The position numbers were made by a program, and so were the translations under genes. Of a DNA stretch of 64,000 nt, positions 23,118 to 35,105 are shown one piece after another (positions within the stretch are counted from its first letter, which is position 1; each line of letters starts with the position of its first letter). Under the pieces are notes generated by a model. That model did no database searches, had not been told where the DNA came from, and saw only the letters and a list, made by a program, of their open reading frames with translations. The DNA comes from Isoetes taiwanensis (taxonomy: Eukaryota > Streptophyta > Lycopodiopsida > Isoetales > Isoetaceae): assembly GCA_021234155.1 (NCBI GenBank), contig JAJEKV010000023.1, forward strand, positions 4,049,638-4,113,637. Reading direction: 5' to 3'.

Positions 23118-25641
23118 GAGAGATGAAGGATGTCAGTTAGTGAGGCTCACAAATTTGTGAACAGCTTGCGTTCTGCATTTACAAATATTGAGGTGCTACT
23201 TTCTGAACATACTTAGGCAATATTTTTACTTTTTTTCCTCATTTCAACTGGCTCTTTTATGCTACTTTAAAATTTGGCAACAAAATACACCTATTCTACC
23301 GCATGCATGGTGGCATAGTGGTGAAGAACTTCCTAGCATCAGGGCTTTATGATCGGAAACTACTGTCTAATTGAAACCTTGTATTTGCATTCCTGGTTTA
23401 ACTTCATGCCTTTGGAAGTCATATGATATAAATTAATTGCAAGTGTATGCTTGTTTTTACAAACCTTCTTCAACACACATTAGTACCATATCTTAATTAA
23501 CTGCGAATTTGGCGCTTGGAATTACTCCCTTCCTCAGTACACATTAATTACTTTATCTTCATGTTATGTAAGGCAACCATATGAATATCCATTTGTCCTG
23601 TTTGTGCCATGCTAGTCTATGTGTACTACTCCTAGGAAACGTCTAGTATGGGTGGTGGATTTTTCTCTTTTGAAGTCACTGTATACTCATCCATTGGCAG
23701 ATGAAGAGCAGATGCTTCCAATACCTACGATTTCTGTCATTGAAGGTGTGGCCCTAGGAGGTGGTTTGGAGTTGGCACTCTCATGTGATATCCGCGTTTG
23801 TGGTGAGATACTTTACCATTAAGTATAGTGAATCCAAAACCATGCCATGCTTTACGCTGCCCCATTCTATGGTGATTATTCAGAATAATAGTCACAATTA
23901 GCAAAGACCAGAGCCACTTCAGAAATAGAGAGAACGAAGGATGGAAAAGATGGTCATTGACAAAAAGTTTGAAAGAAAGATACATGTCATTAGGAATTGG
24001 ACTTCAGATTGAATAGAGTAGAGATCTGTTAGTGTGGATGTGGTACTGTGAAATGCTTTTTATGTACAGCTAGAATCTTTACTTATAAATGATATAGGCA
24101 GTCTAGTGGTACCAAATATAGAGATCTTAGATGTGATTCCATACTGAAGTTTATATCAGCTTGCTGTGTCTTTGTTTGGCTTTTGAAATTTCACTTGTGA
24201 TTCTGCATTAGTTGTAGTTATTACAATATGTGGTGTATTAAGGCCATCTTAAGAGGTGCAAGGGTGCACATACAGCATTTGTATAGTACGTATTCAAGGA
24301 AAACCTGCTGGAAATTTGAGTACGAGAAGTATATGCTTGCATATTCGATTTCCTCACGGCCCAAATGAAGATTTCATCTTTGAGTTTTTGGTGTGATAAG
24401 CCATAAATATTTGCTGGATACTACTTCTTTTGTGGGCAATAGGTTTCTTATTGTGTTTGTTGATCTAAAGGTCCTTAGTATCTTTCACAGTGATTGGAGA
24501 TGCTCCGTTTTATTTTTATTTGTCTTATTGGCTTCTTTATCACTGCTTTTGAACAGATACCTCATGCATTGGCTCATTTACTGGATTTCTAATGGTTACA
24601 TGCATTTTCTCTTCAAACCTGATTAGCAAAAAATAGAAACCATACCTTTTCTCTTCAGGCCTGATTACTGAAAAGTAGGGATGTTGGCTCGATGATTATG
24701 TATAATTTAATAAGACATGCCAAAGTATAACTTTTTATATTTCGATAACTTACAGGAGGAGATGCAATTTTTGGGATGCCAGAGACAAGTTTAGCTATTA
24801 TCCCAGGGTTAGTGCTCTTCCATAATCTTTCATATTGGTTCTCGTCAAAGTTGTCAGGCAAGCAAAGACAATTCTCTCAATATGGATTGATTGCGTTCAA
24901 TGTACCTGTATGAGTTCTGCACTGGAAATCAAGAGCTTTTGAACTAGTGCCTAGAGTAACGTCCATGCTCATGTCATGTGCAGCGCTGGTGGAACTCAGA
25001 GACTTCCGAGGCTAATAGGAAAATCACGAGCAAAAGAGCTTATCTTTACTGCTCGTCGCATTGATGCTCAAGAAGCTGGATCATATGGTACCGGCATTTT
25101 GACATTTGTTTCACAGCCTCTCTATTTATTGTAGTCCAAATGACACTAAATTTTGGTCTAACCATGGATTAGAGTCCAGCCCAATTGAAAGTTTAAGGCA
25201 ACATTGATCGCATTTTAATTAGTGTTTCAGTGATGCTCAGAGCACTCGAGCAATCTCCTATCAGCTTCTTTCTTTTGAAGGAGCAGTAATTTATGCACCG
25301 TGTCTACTTTGTGAGGTGATTGCAGAGCTTGTTGAATATGTCGTTCCTGCAGGTGAGGCTTATGAAAAATCCCTTCAGATTGCACGTGCAATTATTCAGC
25401 AGGTATACACAGCCTGTTGGCCATTGCTTTTATTGTAGTAATCTACATTTGTTTAAGATTGCAGGGTCCACTTGCAGTGCGAATGGCAAAGTTTGCAATC
25501 GATTGTGGAACTGAAGTAAATGTTTCTTCTGCTATGGCCATTGAGGAGAATTGTTATGCTAGAGTTTTATAGTCTAAGGACCGTCTAGAAGGACTAGAAG
25601 CATTTGCGAAGAAGCGACCACCTATTTATCGTCGTGAATAA
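23118..25641 (+). pseudogene. Enoyl-CoA hydratase/isomerase family gene, 5'-truncated, with two in-frame stops
   Basis: Crotonase-family enzymes hydrate or isomerise enoyl-CoA thioesters, in plants usually in mitochondria or peroxisomes. Six exons splice in phase: 23118-23192, 23712-23802, 24756-24807, 24984-25087, 25326-25402 and 25465-25641. The translation includes [34 protein letters not shown] (the oxyanion-hole Gly segment), AIFGMPETSLAIIPGAGGTQ (second catalytic segment), [17 protein letters not shown] and LEGLEAFAKKRPP, as in plant ECH proteins resembling Arabidopsis At4g16800. The N-terminal exons with the transit peptide and AGADLK oxyanion segment are not found upstream. Two stops interrupt the frame: TGA at 23124-23126, where CGA is expected, and TAG at 25570-25572, where CAG is expected. 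Both fit C-to-T changes. Probably a decaying or partly duplicated copy. Confidence 0.88.
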
Positions 25642-26295
25642 AGGGAACGGGTAACAATATGAAGAACGAAAAATAGATGAAACTAGCAACTGCTTAAGTT
25701 AAGGGTGGTTTTCCATGAACGAGTTCTTGCTGTCCTTACGTTGGTACGTGGACAGATCGATATGTTTGGAGGTTTGCTTTGTCGCCTCACTCTCGAGGAA
25801 CTTAGGTTTAGAACCTCGTTAAAATTTAATTTAATCCAACACACATCAAATTAGATGGTGTCATTTCTAGATACCCAGGCCTATGCCTGATCTAAGGGTG
25901 GCTTACCATGAGACATGAAACCTGGTAATTTCTTGTCATGCGTCAAGGTATAATCTTAAACTTGCCCTTTTCCAACGAAAACGCAGACTTCAACCTTGTA
26001 TTCTACAATTGTTATCCTTGGCAACAAATCATGATAATTGCATGTAATCAATAGATGGTAACTTGCTTTTGAGTATTTACTAGAAGTGCCCAACATCAAC
26101 CTTGCTGATTGCTTGGCTATGCTAGGAACCTAAAGAAAAACTCAATTCATCTATTCATTTTTGCCTTTTTGCATCTCCTCTTTTCCACGCTTGTCCTTTT
26201 CTAGATATTTTTCCTTTATAATTTCTCTCTTTCATAAGTTCGTCTTTTTATTTTTATTTTTACATGTTCCATTTTGCTATCTATCCTTTTTTTTT
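25642..26295. other. Intergenic, no gene seen
   Basis: AT-rich DNA following the hydratase stop codon. A box-B-like GGTTTAGAACCTC occurs near 25808-25820 without a convincing box A, so I do not call a SINE. Pyrimidine-rich sequence precedes the repeat at 26296. Confidence 0.4.
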
Positions 26296-26620
26296 TAGCA
26301 CGGTTGCCTAACCCGAGCTGCCCACTTTTCTGCAATTCTAGCTATGCCACGTCACTTAAAATCATTTTGAGCCATCTGATTCTCTAATTTCGAATCCTAC
26401 GGCTAGGGAAATTAAAAAACCCAAGAAATTCTCTGACGTGCCTCTCGTAAAGAAGAGGCCCAATTCGGCTATGGCGGTCCGGTGCCTCGCCAAAAAGAGG
26501 CCCAACTTCGGCTGGCGGATCCGCTCTGCATTAGAATCAGTCCTCAGCGATCGATTTTGAGACAAGGAAGTTCAAAGTTTTGGTTTAACAAAACGTGATA
26601 GCAGAACCCTAATTCTCGAG
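26296..26620 (+). repeat. Dispersed non-coding repeat, copy 2
   Basis: It shares ordered blocks with 22487-22740: GCACGGTTGCCTAACCCG, then TAGCTATGCCACGT, then CTACGGCTAGGGAAATTA. It sits directly after a T-run (26289-26297). The two copies flank the hydratase gene in direct orientation. Confidence 0.6.
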
Positions 26621-27529
26621 CGTCGGAGACGTGTCTCTATATATTTGTCTTCTGCGCAACCAAAGAGTCTTCACATTGTTATAACCACCTATATGCAAGT
26701 AACAATTTGTTCATAGTGTTTTGCTGTCTTTCTCTATAACACAAGTTCATAATATTATGATCATTGCCAACAAGTGCATCTAAAAAACGTTAGCATGAGC
26801 ATTAAGAAGTAAACCAATTTGACAGTCCATGGTCCTTCAAGCAACAAATACAAACGCAATAATGATCAATTTACATCTACCACTCAACCCTACATATGAC
26901 GACGTTTTATTTTAAAATTTCCCATTTCGCCTCAAATACCAAAACTTTTTTGAACTTGAAGGATTGCCACGTAAATTGTTATAGCCATTCAAAACAGTGT
27001 TATACTCCTAAATAAATTGCTTTTCTAATATGTTCGCCTCATGTCGATTAGCGGCATGCCCCAATATCTTAAACTGGAACATGTTCAAAATGCATCCATA
27101 CTTCTCAACATCTTTAGCCATTCTCTTATTTGGCTTCTTCATATGTTGTTTCATACGTTTCCAAGGATTCGACGATTGCCCTATATATTTCATCTCCCTC
27201 CCCACACATAATGCAATAGATATAAATAGGTTTCAATATCATGCACTCATTGTCTGCAAAAGCAAAATTGAGCATGTACAAATAATAAAGAAGCTGGTGC
27301 TTACACAAAACGAAAAATTACATCCTATCATTATCTATGAAATGCGTTCACATAGTCACAAACAACATATACCTTTACGAACAACGTGAATGTAGAAAGC
27401 AACCAAACTGCTAAAAACCATCATAAATGGAAAGAAGATCGACACAATTTATTAATGGATACAGACTGCCTAGCCTTCTTCCCAACCTGCCGCTGGTTTT
27501 TTTTTTAATAAAAAGCAATGGGATATATT
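26621..27529. other. Unassigned intergenic sequence with a possible GIY-YIG-like reading
   Basis: On the minus strand, a 65-codon frame at 27008-27205 reads KYIGQSSNPWKRMKQHMKKP and ends HEANILEKQFI. YIGQSSNP.KR...H resembles the core of GIY-YIG nucleases, and an overlapping frame continues upstream (27126-27308). The resemblance is partial and the rest is AT-rich without features, so I give it only as a possibility. Confidence 0.3.
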
Positions 27530-27800
27530 GATGTTAATTAGTGGGTTAAATTATTTAAAACTTCATTATGGAGTTAAATGTTAATATGTTAAAAATACTT
27601 ACAAAGCTGTCTCTGAGTTTTTTTCTGATTTACTATTGTTCTTCATGTTGATTAGCTTTCCTCCTTTATTGCTTTGTTTTATTATTATGTTCTAAGTATA
27701 GATTCCACTCAATAGTATAAGCTCTACACCACTGTGTATGCTTCAATTGTGCAACTCATAGTGGTGTCATATGAACCATTGTTGTTAAATAGAAAGAAAA
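27530..27800 (+). repeat. Interspersed repeat, copy 1 (with copy 2 at 49 kb)
   Basis: It shares TTAGTGGGTTAAATT, TTCTTCATGTTG.TTAGCTT, TTTATTGCTTTGTTTTATT and CTCATAGTGGTGTCATATGA with 49085-49400, in the same order and orientation. No coding capacity is evident. Identity is high at the 3' end and lower at the 5' end. Confidence 0.75.
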
Positions 27801-27921
27801 AAGTAAAGGTCCATATTATGATTTCCTTAGTCCATTGTGCAACTCATAGTGGTGTCATATGAACCATTGTTGTTAAATATAAAGAAAAGTAAAGGTCCAT
27901 ATTATGATTTCCTTAGTCCAT
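27746..27921 (+). repeat. Tandem duplication, unit about 87 bp
   Basis: The segment starting ATTGTGCAACTCATAGTGG at 27746 is repeated from 27834 almost exactly, differing mainly in one base and in the length of an A-rich run. It lies at the 3' edge of the interspersed repeat, suggesting a recent local duplication. The 49 kb copy has one unit only. Confidence 0.85.
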
Positions 27922-28474
27922 TGGTTTGGGGGAACATTGGTAAAATTATATGTGCTCTCTGTTTTAAGTTGCAATGCAAGTGACTTGTAAGACTTAAGAC
28001 TTGATATAAAGATTGATTACATACACCTACGTTTTGCTTATAAAAAGTAACATACACTTTGATTTAAACACCATAGCTGTTTCAATAGCCAAATGGGTTA
28101 GTTATCTTTATGATTAGACGTGGTTTTACGCTGAAATTCTTTCCCCTATAAACATATATTTTACAACCCCAATTTCTTTGCCAAACCTGATCAAAACAAC
28201 TTCGGGAGTTGTTCAAAAAATCCCTCAACAAAGGCCAAAGCTGCGCCATTATCCGGATACCTATATACAGCAGTGGTGGCCTTTAGAGTCTCGCATCACT
28301 ATCAGACCTCCATCTAAAACGAGTCCCTTGTAATTGATAGTCATGAACCTGCAAGAGTAAAGCAAGAAAAATCAACCACCACAAAAACAAATAATAAGAA
28401 AAATAAGCAAAGCACCCTTGATGCACCACTACTTCTGAGGAGGGTCACTTAAAAAAAAGGCAAAGACACATGTG

Positions 28475-29720
28475 TTTTTTTTTTTTTTTTTGGGCTGACG
28501 ACAAAGTCTTATTCAATATTCAGGAAGAAAGATCACGAGACATGAATAAAATCTCAACAAAGATAATCCATCGAGTCGCGACCACCTCATAAGATAAGAT
28601 ACCCAAGTATTCCTCAAAAACAAATGTTTTTCTCGAGGAACAAAGGTGAGCGTGGGTATGCCTTCACCAATCTATCTTGCACCTCATTGAAGAGGTTGGT
28701 CAACACTAATTGATGAGCCTTTGAAGATGCACAACCGGTCTTCTTTTCCAAACGCACCACAACAACCCGAAAGCTAAATGGAAAGCTCATTTGCTGCAAG
28801 GTGTTCCAAGTGGAAGGATAAATGGCGAGAAGCAACTACTAGCTAGTCAAGGCCACATGGATGAGAGATAGTAACCATGACCAAAGCGGCGAACTTGGTC
28901 ACATGGAAAGAAGCAAGCTTTCGAGACTCTCAACTTCTTTGCTTACACGTTATAGGGATTACGAAATCTTGGGGATAAAACTTATGAACTGGAAGACATT
29001 AACCCACAGACATCTGTGAAGGAGTTGCCACCATAAGGTAGAAACTTTGGGATGCAGCAATTTATTCCAGACCTAGGACCACGCTTCCACTGAGGAAGGG
29101 GAATGCAGAGCTGCCAACCAGCCCGAGGGGGGACAATGTCAACATTAACCATTGATATAACGAATGCACAAGATGATGTGCATTAACAATTTGGGGGCCA
29201 GTCCAAATAGGCACATCAACTGATTGTGAAGGAGCATCTGGCAGAATGTCAGCCAACTTTTGCCACAGAGCTCTGTCCCATCGAGATAGCATAAACTTAG
29301 TCTGAAAAGCATCCAAGTCAACAAGTGTCCAGCCTCATACCAAGCACCAACTATGAGAATACCAACAAGCCTCTAACGCCTGCTGAGTCAATGGATGTAT
29401 AGTAGCACACAGAGGCATGTGATTATCCAGAGGAATCCATCAACACAGAGAACCTACCTGTGGACACACACCTGGATTAATCTTAAATAGCACACAAACT
29501 GTCTCCCAAGAATTAAGCAGTCCCTTTAAGAAGGGGGAAGCATTCGGATATGGACGAAGCTGATAAAAGAGACACCAAGGAAGAACTGCCCTAAGTGTCG
29601 GTTTCCCAAAAGGAATACACTGCCCAAGTGCTTGCGCAACCAATGCTATGCATCTCAATCCCGTTCTCTTTAACAGTTGAGGTGCTTCCCTTTGGTTTGC
29701 AGATCCCAGCAACAATTCAA
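28475..29720 (-). mobile_element. 5'-truncated L1-type LINE (3' part)
   Basis: A 17-base T run at 28475-28491 is the poly-A tail of a minus-strand element. Upstream on that strand are VLPWCLFYQLRPYPNASPFL followed by KGLLNSWETV (about 29510-29620) and RWDRALWQKLADILPDA (about 29230-29290). These resemble the region between reverse transcriptase and zf-RVT in plant LINEs, although I could not find the zinc motif itself. Several frames are involved. It is about 1.2 kb long, consistent with 5' truncation. Confidence 0.6.
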
Positions 29721-30149
29721 GCGGTCACTGGCATTATTTGTTCACTGTTTATTTGCCTTATGAACCTTTGTATTTTTTTTATGAAACCTCAGCAATTTCG
29801 TCCCCCGGAGTTTTGAATAATGCTGGTGCGAAAGCATCTACGATGTTTGGTGCTTTGGGGTCTAAGTTAGATATTAGGGGTACAAAAGCACCCGTCCGAC
29901 GCTCTTGCTTTTAGGTGCTTGATCTGGCAGGCTTGGGGGTGCTTTGGAGAGCTGGAACACGATGATCCGCTTTTAGCAAATTGCTTCCGGATGAAGACAT
30001 GGCTGCTCCAAAAATCAAATTCGGTTCGAAATGATCCGGGCGATCCTGTTTTGAGATGGCGGGTCTGCTTTTTGAATTCTTTTTGTGGCCGGAATGATCA
30101 TTCAAATTTTGTACCTCCTCCCGAACTAACTGTTCTTTGTAGATCACGG

Positions 30150-32990
30150 TTTCTCCAGTCTTTGCAAAATTCTCAGACATCACGATCCTCAATGGATCAA
30201 TCGGTTTCTGATTTGGATGAGGAAAAAGAGACTCAAAGTTTTCCGGAAATTCAAGCCGAGAGAAGAAGGCAATCAAGGCAAAAGAAAAAGGGAGAAAGGG
30301 AAAGAAAACTTGCACCCCGAAATTGAACGAGGCCCCGAAAGTGCGAGAGGCTTCAAGAATTGTCCAAAAAATGGACCCATTATTTCAAATCGAAATCACA
30401 AAGCCTTTGAAAGAAGGGGATAAAGCAATGGTGGTGCAATGATTTGTGAAGAGAGTGAAGCGAAATTGCCAATCGGAAGTGGATTTTGTTGATTATGAAC
30501 AAAAGCAAGATCATGAAGAATGTGATTAAAAATGTTCGTGAGACATTCAATGAACAAAAAGAAATTAAGGAAGACGGATGTATTGCAAGCAAGAAAGTCT
30601 ACTTTGCAAATGGTATCTTCATCGGCAAAATCCATCAACCAATCTCACGTCGCGTCTCCTTCATATATCTAGAAAATCTGTTGTTGCTGCAAACCGGAAG
30701 AAGAATAATGGCGCACCAAGAATGTGGTCCGTGGTCAATGTTTTCAAGGAAAAAGAGGTGTGATGCATTGAGTGACGAGGTTAGAAATTGTGTTTTACAA
30801 GTTACGGGATGAGAAAAACACGAGTTTCACCATACAGAAGCATGTGAGAAAGTTTGTTACAGCGGATGGCGATAAAATTGATCATCCAATACAAGCTGCT
30901 TGAAATATCTCGGTGATTTCCTGGCTTAGTATGTTTCTTACATTTGCATATATCTGTTTCTATATAGATCTTCTTTGTTTTGCGGTTACGAATTTTACAT
31001 GAACTTCAAGAAGGAATTCAATGACATTAAGATTACCCAAATAAGACATTTGAATTGTTGAAGCCATCATTTGTGAGGGCTAAATGAAAGAAGAAACTTG
31101 TTGCCGCCAATATCACATGCACTTTGAATATGTGATGCAAGCACTCAACAAAATCGAAACGTGATCCAAATGGCGTATAAAGATTGCAACTGTACTTGTG
31201 CTGTTTGTGGTGATGGTAACTTTTGTGCAGCCAAGAACCATGTTTATAAATCCACTAGTGATTTTTGGAGGCAAATGATCTGCCCTAAGGATGAAGATGA
31301 AGAGTGGCACAAACATAATTGTCTCAGTGTGGCATGCAAGGATTGTGGATTGAAAAGGTACTCTTTTAATGTTAAGATGTTTGAACATTCTATTTTGAGT
31401 TGTTAAGATGATTGATGCAACATCTTACAAACAAATTTCTCAGTGTGGTCTTACAAACAAAGTTGCCAATATGTCCAAAGGAGAAGGAGGAGTCCGGATT
31501 ACAAAGTGGAGTGGAAACGGTTTGAAAAGGTAGTGTATTTGGCATTTGTGCTTTTAAATGATTTTGTGCTTGTGATTGATTGTTGTGCTTGTGCTGCAAA
31601 CTTACAGCTGATCTTTGGTTTTCAAAAACAGCAAGAGGTTGGTTACATGAAGGAGACCACCAAGAAAAAAATGGCAGGAAAGAAACCAGCAAAGGTAACT
31701 AGACTTGCATACAAGAAAGAGAGCCTGCCCCAATTCCAAAGAAGATGCTTCAAGACAACGGTACAATTCATCCCACACAAATTATGTTGCACAATTGCTG
31801 GCGGCAAAGCAATTCGGGAAGTGCTTGGATACTTTTCCCTCAAGGTGCGCTTTGTCTCGGTTATTGATTTTGCTGAAAATTACAGTTTTAAAATTCAGAA
31901 AGAGGCACAATCTTGCCAGCGGCACCTGATCATCGCATCAATTTTGGTTCATATCACATATAGACATGCAACCCGGATGAGATAGAAGATATGGAAGCTA
32001 AGGAAGCAGAGAAAAGGGAACTAGAGAAGGAAAAGCGAAAAAGAAAGAGGAAGACAACTCAGGATCATCGCCAGTGAATGAGAGGAGAATCATAAAGGAA
32101 GTACATTTTTATATTTCAGATGATAGAGATCATAGCAAGTGAGTTTGTACACCATTGCTTGAAAGTTCATGCAGATCGGGTCGAGAGTACAAAAATATTT
32201 TTGTACAACAAACATATTTTGGAGTGATGGTTGCACATCACAGGTTCAAAGGAGCAAGACCTTTTGGTATTTAGGAAGGAACTATGTCAATAGTGAAGGA
32301 ATTGAGTATGAATGGAATTTTTTGCCCGGCTCTCATGGGAAAGGAGAACATGATGGACAAGGTGCAATCCTAAAAAGGATTTTGGCAAGAGAACAATTGA
32401 AGTATGATTCCCCGAAATTGAGCCGTGCCAAAGACGCTGGGATTTCATGAATTGGTATATGATGAACAACCCACCGACCAAATATAAGAAGGTAAATTCA
32501 ATCAGTACCATTGCATTCTTCTTCATTTGAGGTGACATTTTTTACGCTCTATATTGCGTGGTTTTTGGCATATTGAACCCCGAAAATGTAGACAAATCTG
32601 AAAAAAGAGGGAATGGAGGTCACTTTGTGGGAGCTCTAAACTTCATTCCATCGCACCATGTGACAAAACAAATAATGCAAAGTTGCCCACAGGTGCCTCT
32701 CTTGTTTCTCGTCCCTTTTGCTTTCATGGAAAATGGGATGATTGCATGAACAAAGCTCGATTGGGAGCTTGGTCCACAAATGAACTGAAGTTGAAGAAAT
32801 CTACGTAAAACAATCACCAACAAAAAGCAGCTCAAGATGAAGATGAGGATGAGGATGAAGAAGAGGATGATGATGAGGCTAATGAATACCTCGCCTCTGT
32901 TCTAGAAGTTGGAGATAACTTTGTTTGTGAAATGCATCCGTGAGGATGAAGAAGGAGTTGACTTTTATGTTCTTAGGTGTACGTGAGACT
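30150..32990 (+). pseudogene. DDE-like transposase family with SDG/HGKG motifs, copy 1
   Basis: Plus-strand fragments in order: a basic N-terminal stretch; IKNVRETFNEQK (about 30522); a Cys-rich segment CAVCGDGNFC...EEWHKHNC...CKDCGL (31195-31355); PQFQRR...FIPH (about 31730-31780); VIDFAENYSFKIQ (about 31860-31900); ILVHITYRH (31940-31970); IFWSDGCTSQ (about 32215-32240); SHGKGEHDGQGAILKR (about 32333-32380); CPQVPLLFLVPF (about 32684); an acidic run; and ANEYLASVLEVGDNF followed by EEGVDFYVLRC (about 32880-32985). The pattern IDFAENY ... SDG ... HGKG..DG matches uncharacterised transposase-like proteins of animals and non-seed plants. The aspartates in the first two motifs are candidate catalytic residues. 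At least six frame changes make it inactive. Introns may explain some of them, for example 31533-31607. The superfamily name is uncertain; Sola-like is only a suggestion. Confidence 0.65.
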
Positions 32991-33949
32991 AAAAAATACA
33001 TTGTTAGATGCATATGAAGACTCATGGGGTTCTCAGATTTGGTATGGGAGAAGTCATAGTTTCGCCACTACTACAAGCGCATTGCATGCACTCCACTTTG
33101 AGTTATTAGTGGACAAGCTACGGTTAAGTTAGTGTGTACAAATACCTTATTAGACAAGGAAATTTGATATGGAGAGTCTTGGCAACAACAAGTTTAAGAT
33201 GAGTGAAGAGACATGCCAAAAAGTGATGGCATCCCTTCCCCGTAGAGTGCGAACACCGGCCGATCGCTTTTTTTTCGCCTGCCGGCAGCGGCACATCATT
33301 CACATGTAAAGTGGCTCATTCACATGTAAAGTGGCTGCTACATTGTTTCTAACAAACCTATTGTTTCTAACAAACCTATCAATGGAAGCTAACAAATTCT
33401 TTTTGTTGCACGATATTTGTAGTCCCCGACCGACTTGATCAATGTACCGCCGCTGGTGCTTTTGTTTTACGCTTGGTTCACGGACGTATAATTGTTTCGT
33501 AGTTTATGCTTAACCGGGGTTCCTCCTTCGCTTTGGTCTTTTGAAACAAATGGTGGAAACTTTTCAAGTGTTCAATTGGGGACCGCTTCAAGACAATGCA
33601 CAAAGTAAATACTCTTAAACCTTTTTACATGCATATGTTCAAAGATCGGCTTCATATACGTGCTTTGTTTGTTTAACCAATTAGGATTTGGACTTCATGC
33701 TCGATACGAGAGACAAGCATAGGAGAAAACCATTACATTCAAATATAAACTGACAACAATTTTGCAAGTAGAAACTCTGTATGTGTGTAAATATTATATT
33801 CATTAGATACAAAATTGTTACAATATATGTACAAACTCGGTATTAACCCCGGCTTGGTGTAATCGCTACGCTACATACAAAAGTTAAGTTACATAAATAT
33901 TGAAAAGAGTCTATAGACTTTATTCTCCTTCGGTGAGAATTTCGCTGCA
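32991..33949. other. Spacer between DDE-like copy 1 and the HAD remnant
   Basis: Contains two short direct duplications: TTCACATGTAAAGTGGCT near 33298-33335 and ATTGTTTCTAACAAACCTA near 33341-33377. No gene is recognised. This is where termini of the upstream element would be expected, but I cannot identify them. Confidence 0.5.
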
Positions 33950-35105
33950 TCACTTGAAGTGCCTGACGCCACGAATAAGAGTAGTATCTTGTGTTTTATC
34001 TTCTCTTGCGTGCTCTTCATCCTCGCTCATTGACAAAATCAAGATATTACCTCGCAGGATTGTTATTATTATCTTCATGTACTTTATCTCCCTACCGCAT
34101 CGTAAGATGTTTATACTTATATCATCTATCAAGCCTTGTAGCTTAGACATCTCCCGGCTACCAACTTGTACTTTCGCTTCTATTTTCTCCCAAAACATGC
34201 TCCTTCAACAACTGCTGTTTATCCGCTTTCTATGTTGCTATCATTTTTATTATGAGCCGATGCGCAGGTTACCTCAATTGCTTCCTCAGGCCAAGCAACT
34301 TCTAGGTTCCTCACAAACCAAGTAATTCAAATCAAACAACATACAAAAAATGCAACTAAATGAATTGAAAGCAATGACATTACTACAATCACTTCAATAG
34401 CATAACAACACAACCAAATGAAATTAAACAACATACCTTAACAATTTCCTTCATTAATCCTAATGCTTTTTGAGAATAGCCACTTTCCACCCTCGCTAGT
34501 TCACTTAGATGGTCACCGTAGTTTCCAAGTATGTCGATGTCCTCTTCTTGAACTTTATCTTCAACATAACGCCGGCAACCACTTTGAGGATTCTTGGCAT
34601 TGAGCCAAGTTTGCAGAATGCAACAAGAAATTGAAACCTTTGTCATTGATGTCATTATCAAATTTTTTCAATTATGAAGCAAGTGTCTTGTGGGGACAAG
34701 AAAGTCTTGTACAATGAGTCATCAACTAGCACTACCTCCCCTACATCCTCAAAAGCCTCATACACTTTACAATTGGCTTCATAAGCACCGCTTGTTCTCG
34801 ATTCCCCGGAAAACTCAAAAGGCATCACCAAGACTCTTTCTCTCGACCCCCAATGAACTTGAACCTTCCTATAAAGGAAGGTGGCACTAATCACATTTAG
34901 GATTTCTATGATGTTGTGCTTCATCATAGAAGACCATATGGCTACCCCCAACCGCAAAAGCACCCTTCTAAAAACTTTATCACCGTCCAAGCACAACACC
35001 ACTTTCCCCTCGCGATAATGCTTCTTCAAATCTGTTGGAATTTTAATTCGTTCTTTTTGGAAATGTGCTCACCTAACTCCATTTAAGTCTAGGATGACAA
35101 GTTTT
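33950..35105 (-). pseudogene. FCP1/NIF-like HAD phosphatase remnant, copy A
   Basis: On the minus strand, VILDLNGV (about 35075-35100) matches HAD motif I (DxNG) of FCP1/Dullard-type phosphatases. LRLGVAIWSSMMKHNI (about 34905-34955) matches motif II. VLVDDSLYKTFLSP (about 34700-34740) matches the acidic motif, and QTWLNAKNPQ followed by YVEDK (about 34560-34620) fits the C-terminal part. A downstream frame (33950-34198, MFWEKIEAKVQVGS) may continue the protein. FCP1-type domains dephosphorylate serine or threonine using the first motif I aspartate, which is present here. Frames change at least twice. It lies convergent to DDE-like copy 1, and the same pairing recurs at 44.7 kb. Confidence 0.65.

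Noticed and set aside
23300-23365. tRNA-like GTGGCATAGTGGTGAAGA as a possible tRNA gene or SINE head
   Set aside because: No acceptable B box or closing acceptor stem; it lies in an intron of the hydratase gene.
31113-31388. Minus-strand open frame opposite the Cys-rich segment of DDE-like copy 1
   Set aside because: The plus strand carries motifs conserved with copy 2, so this is a shadow.
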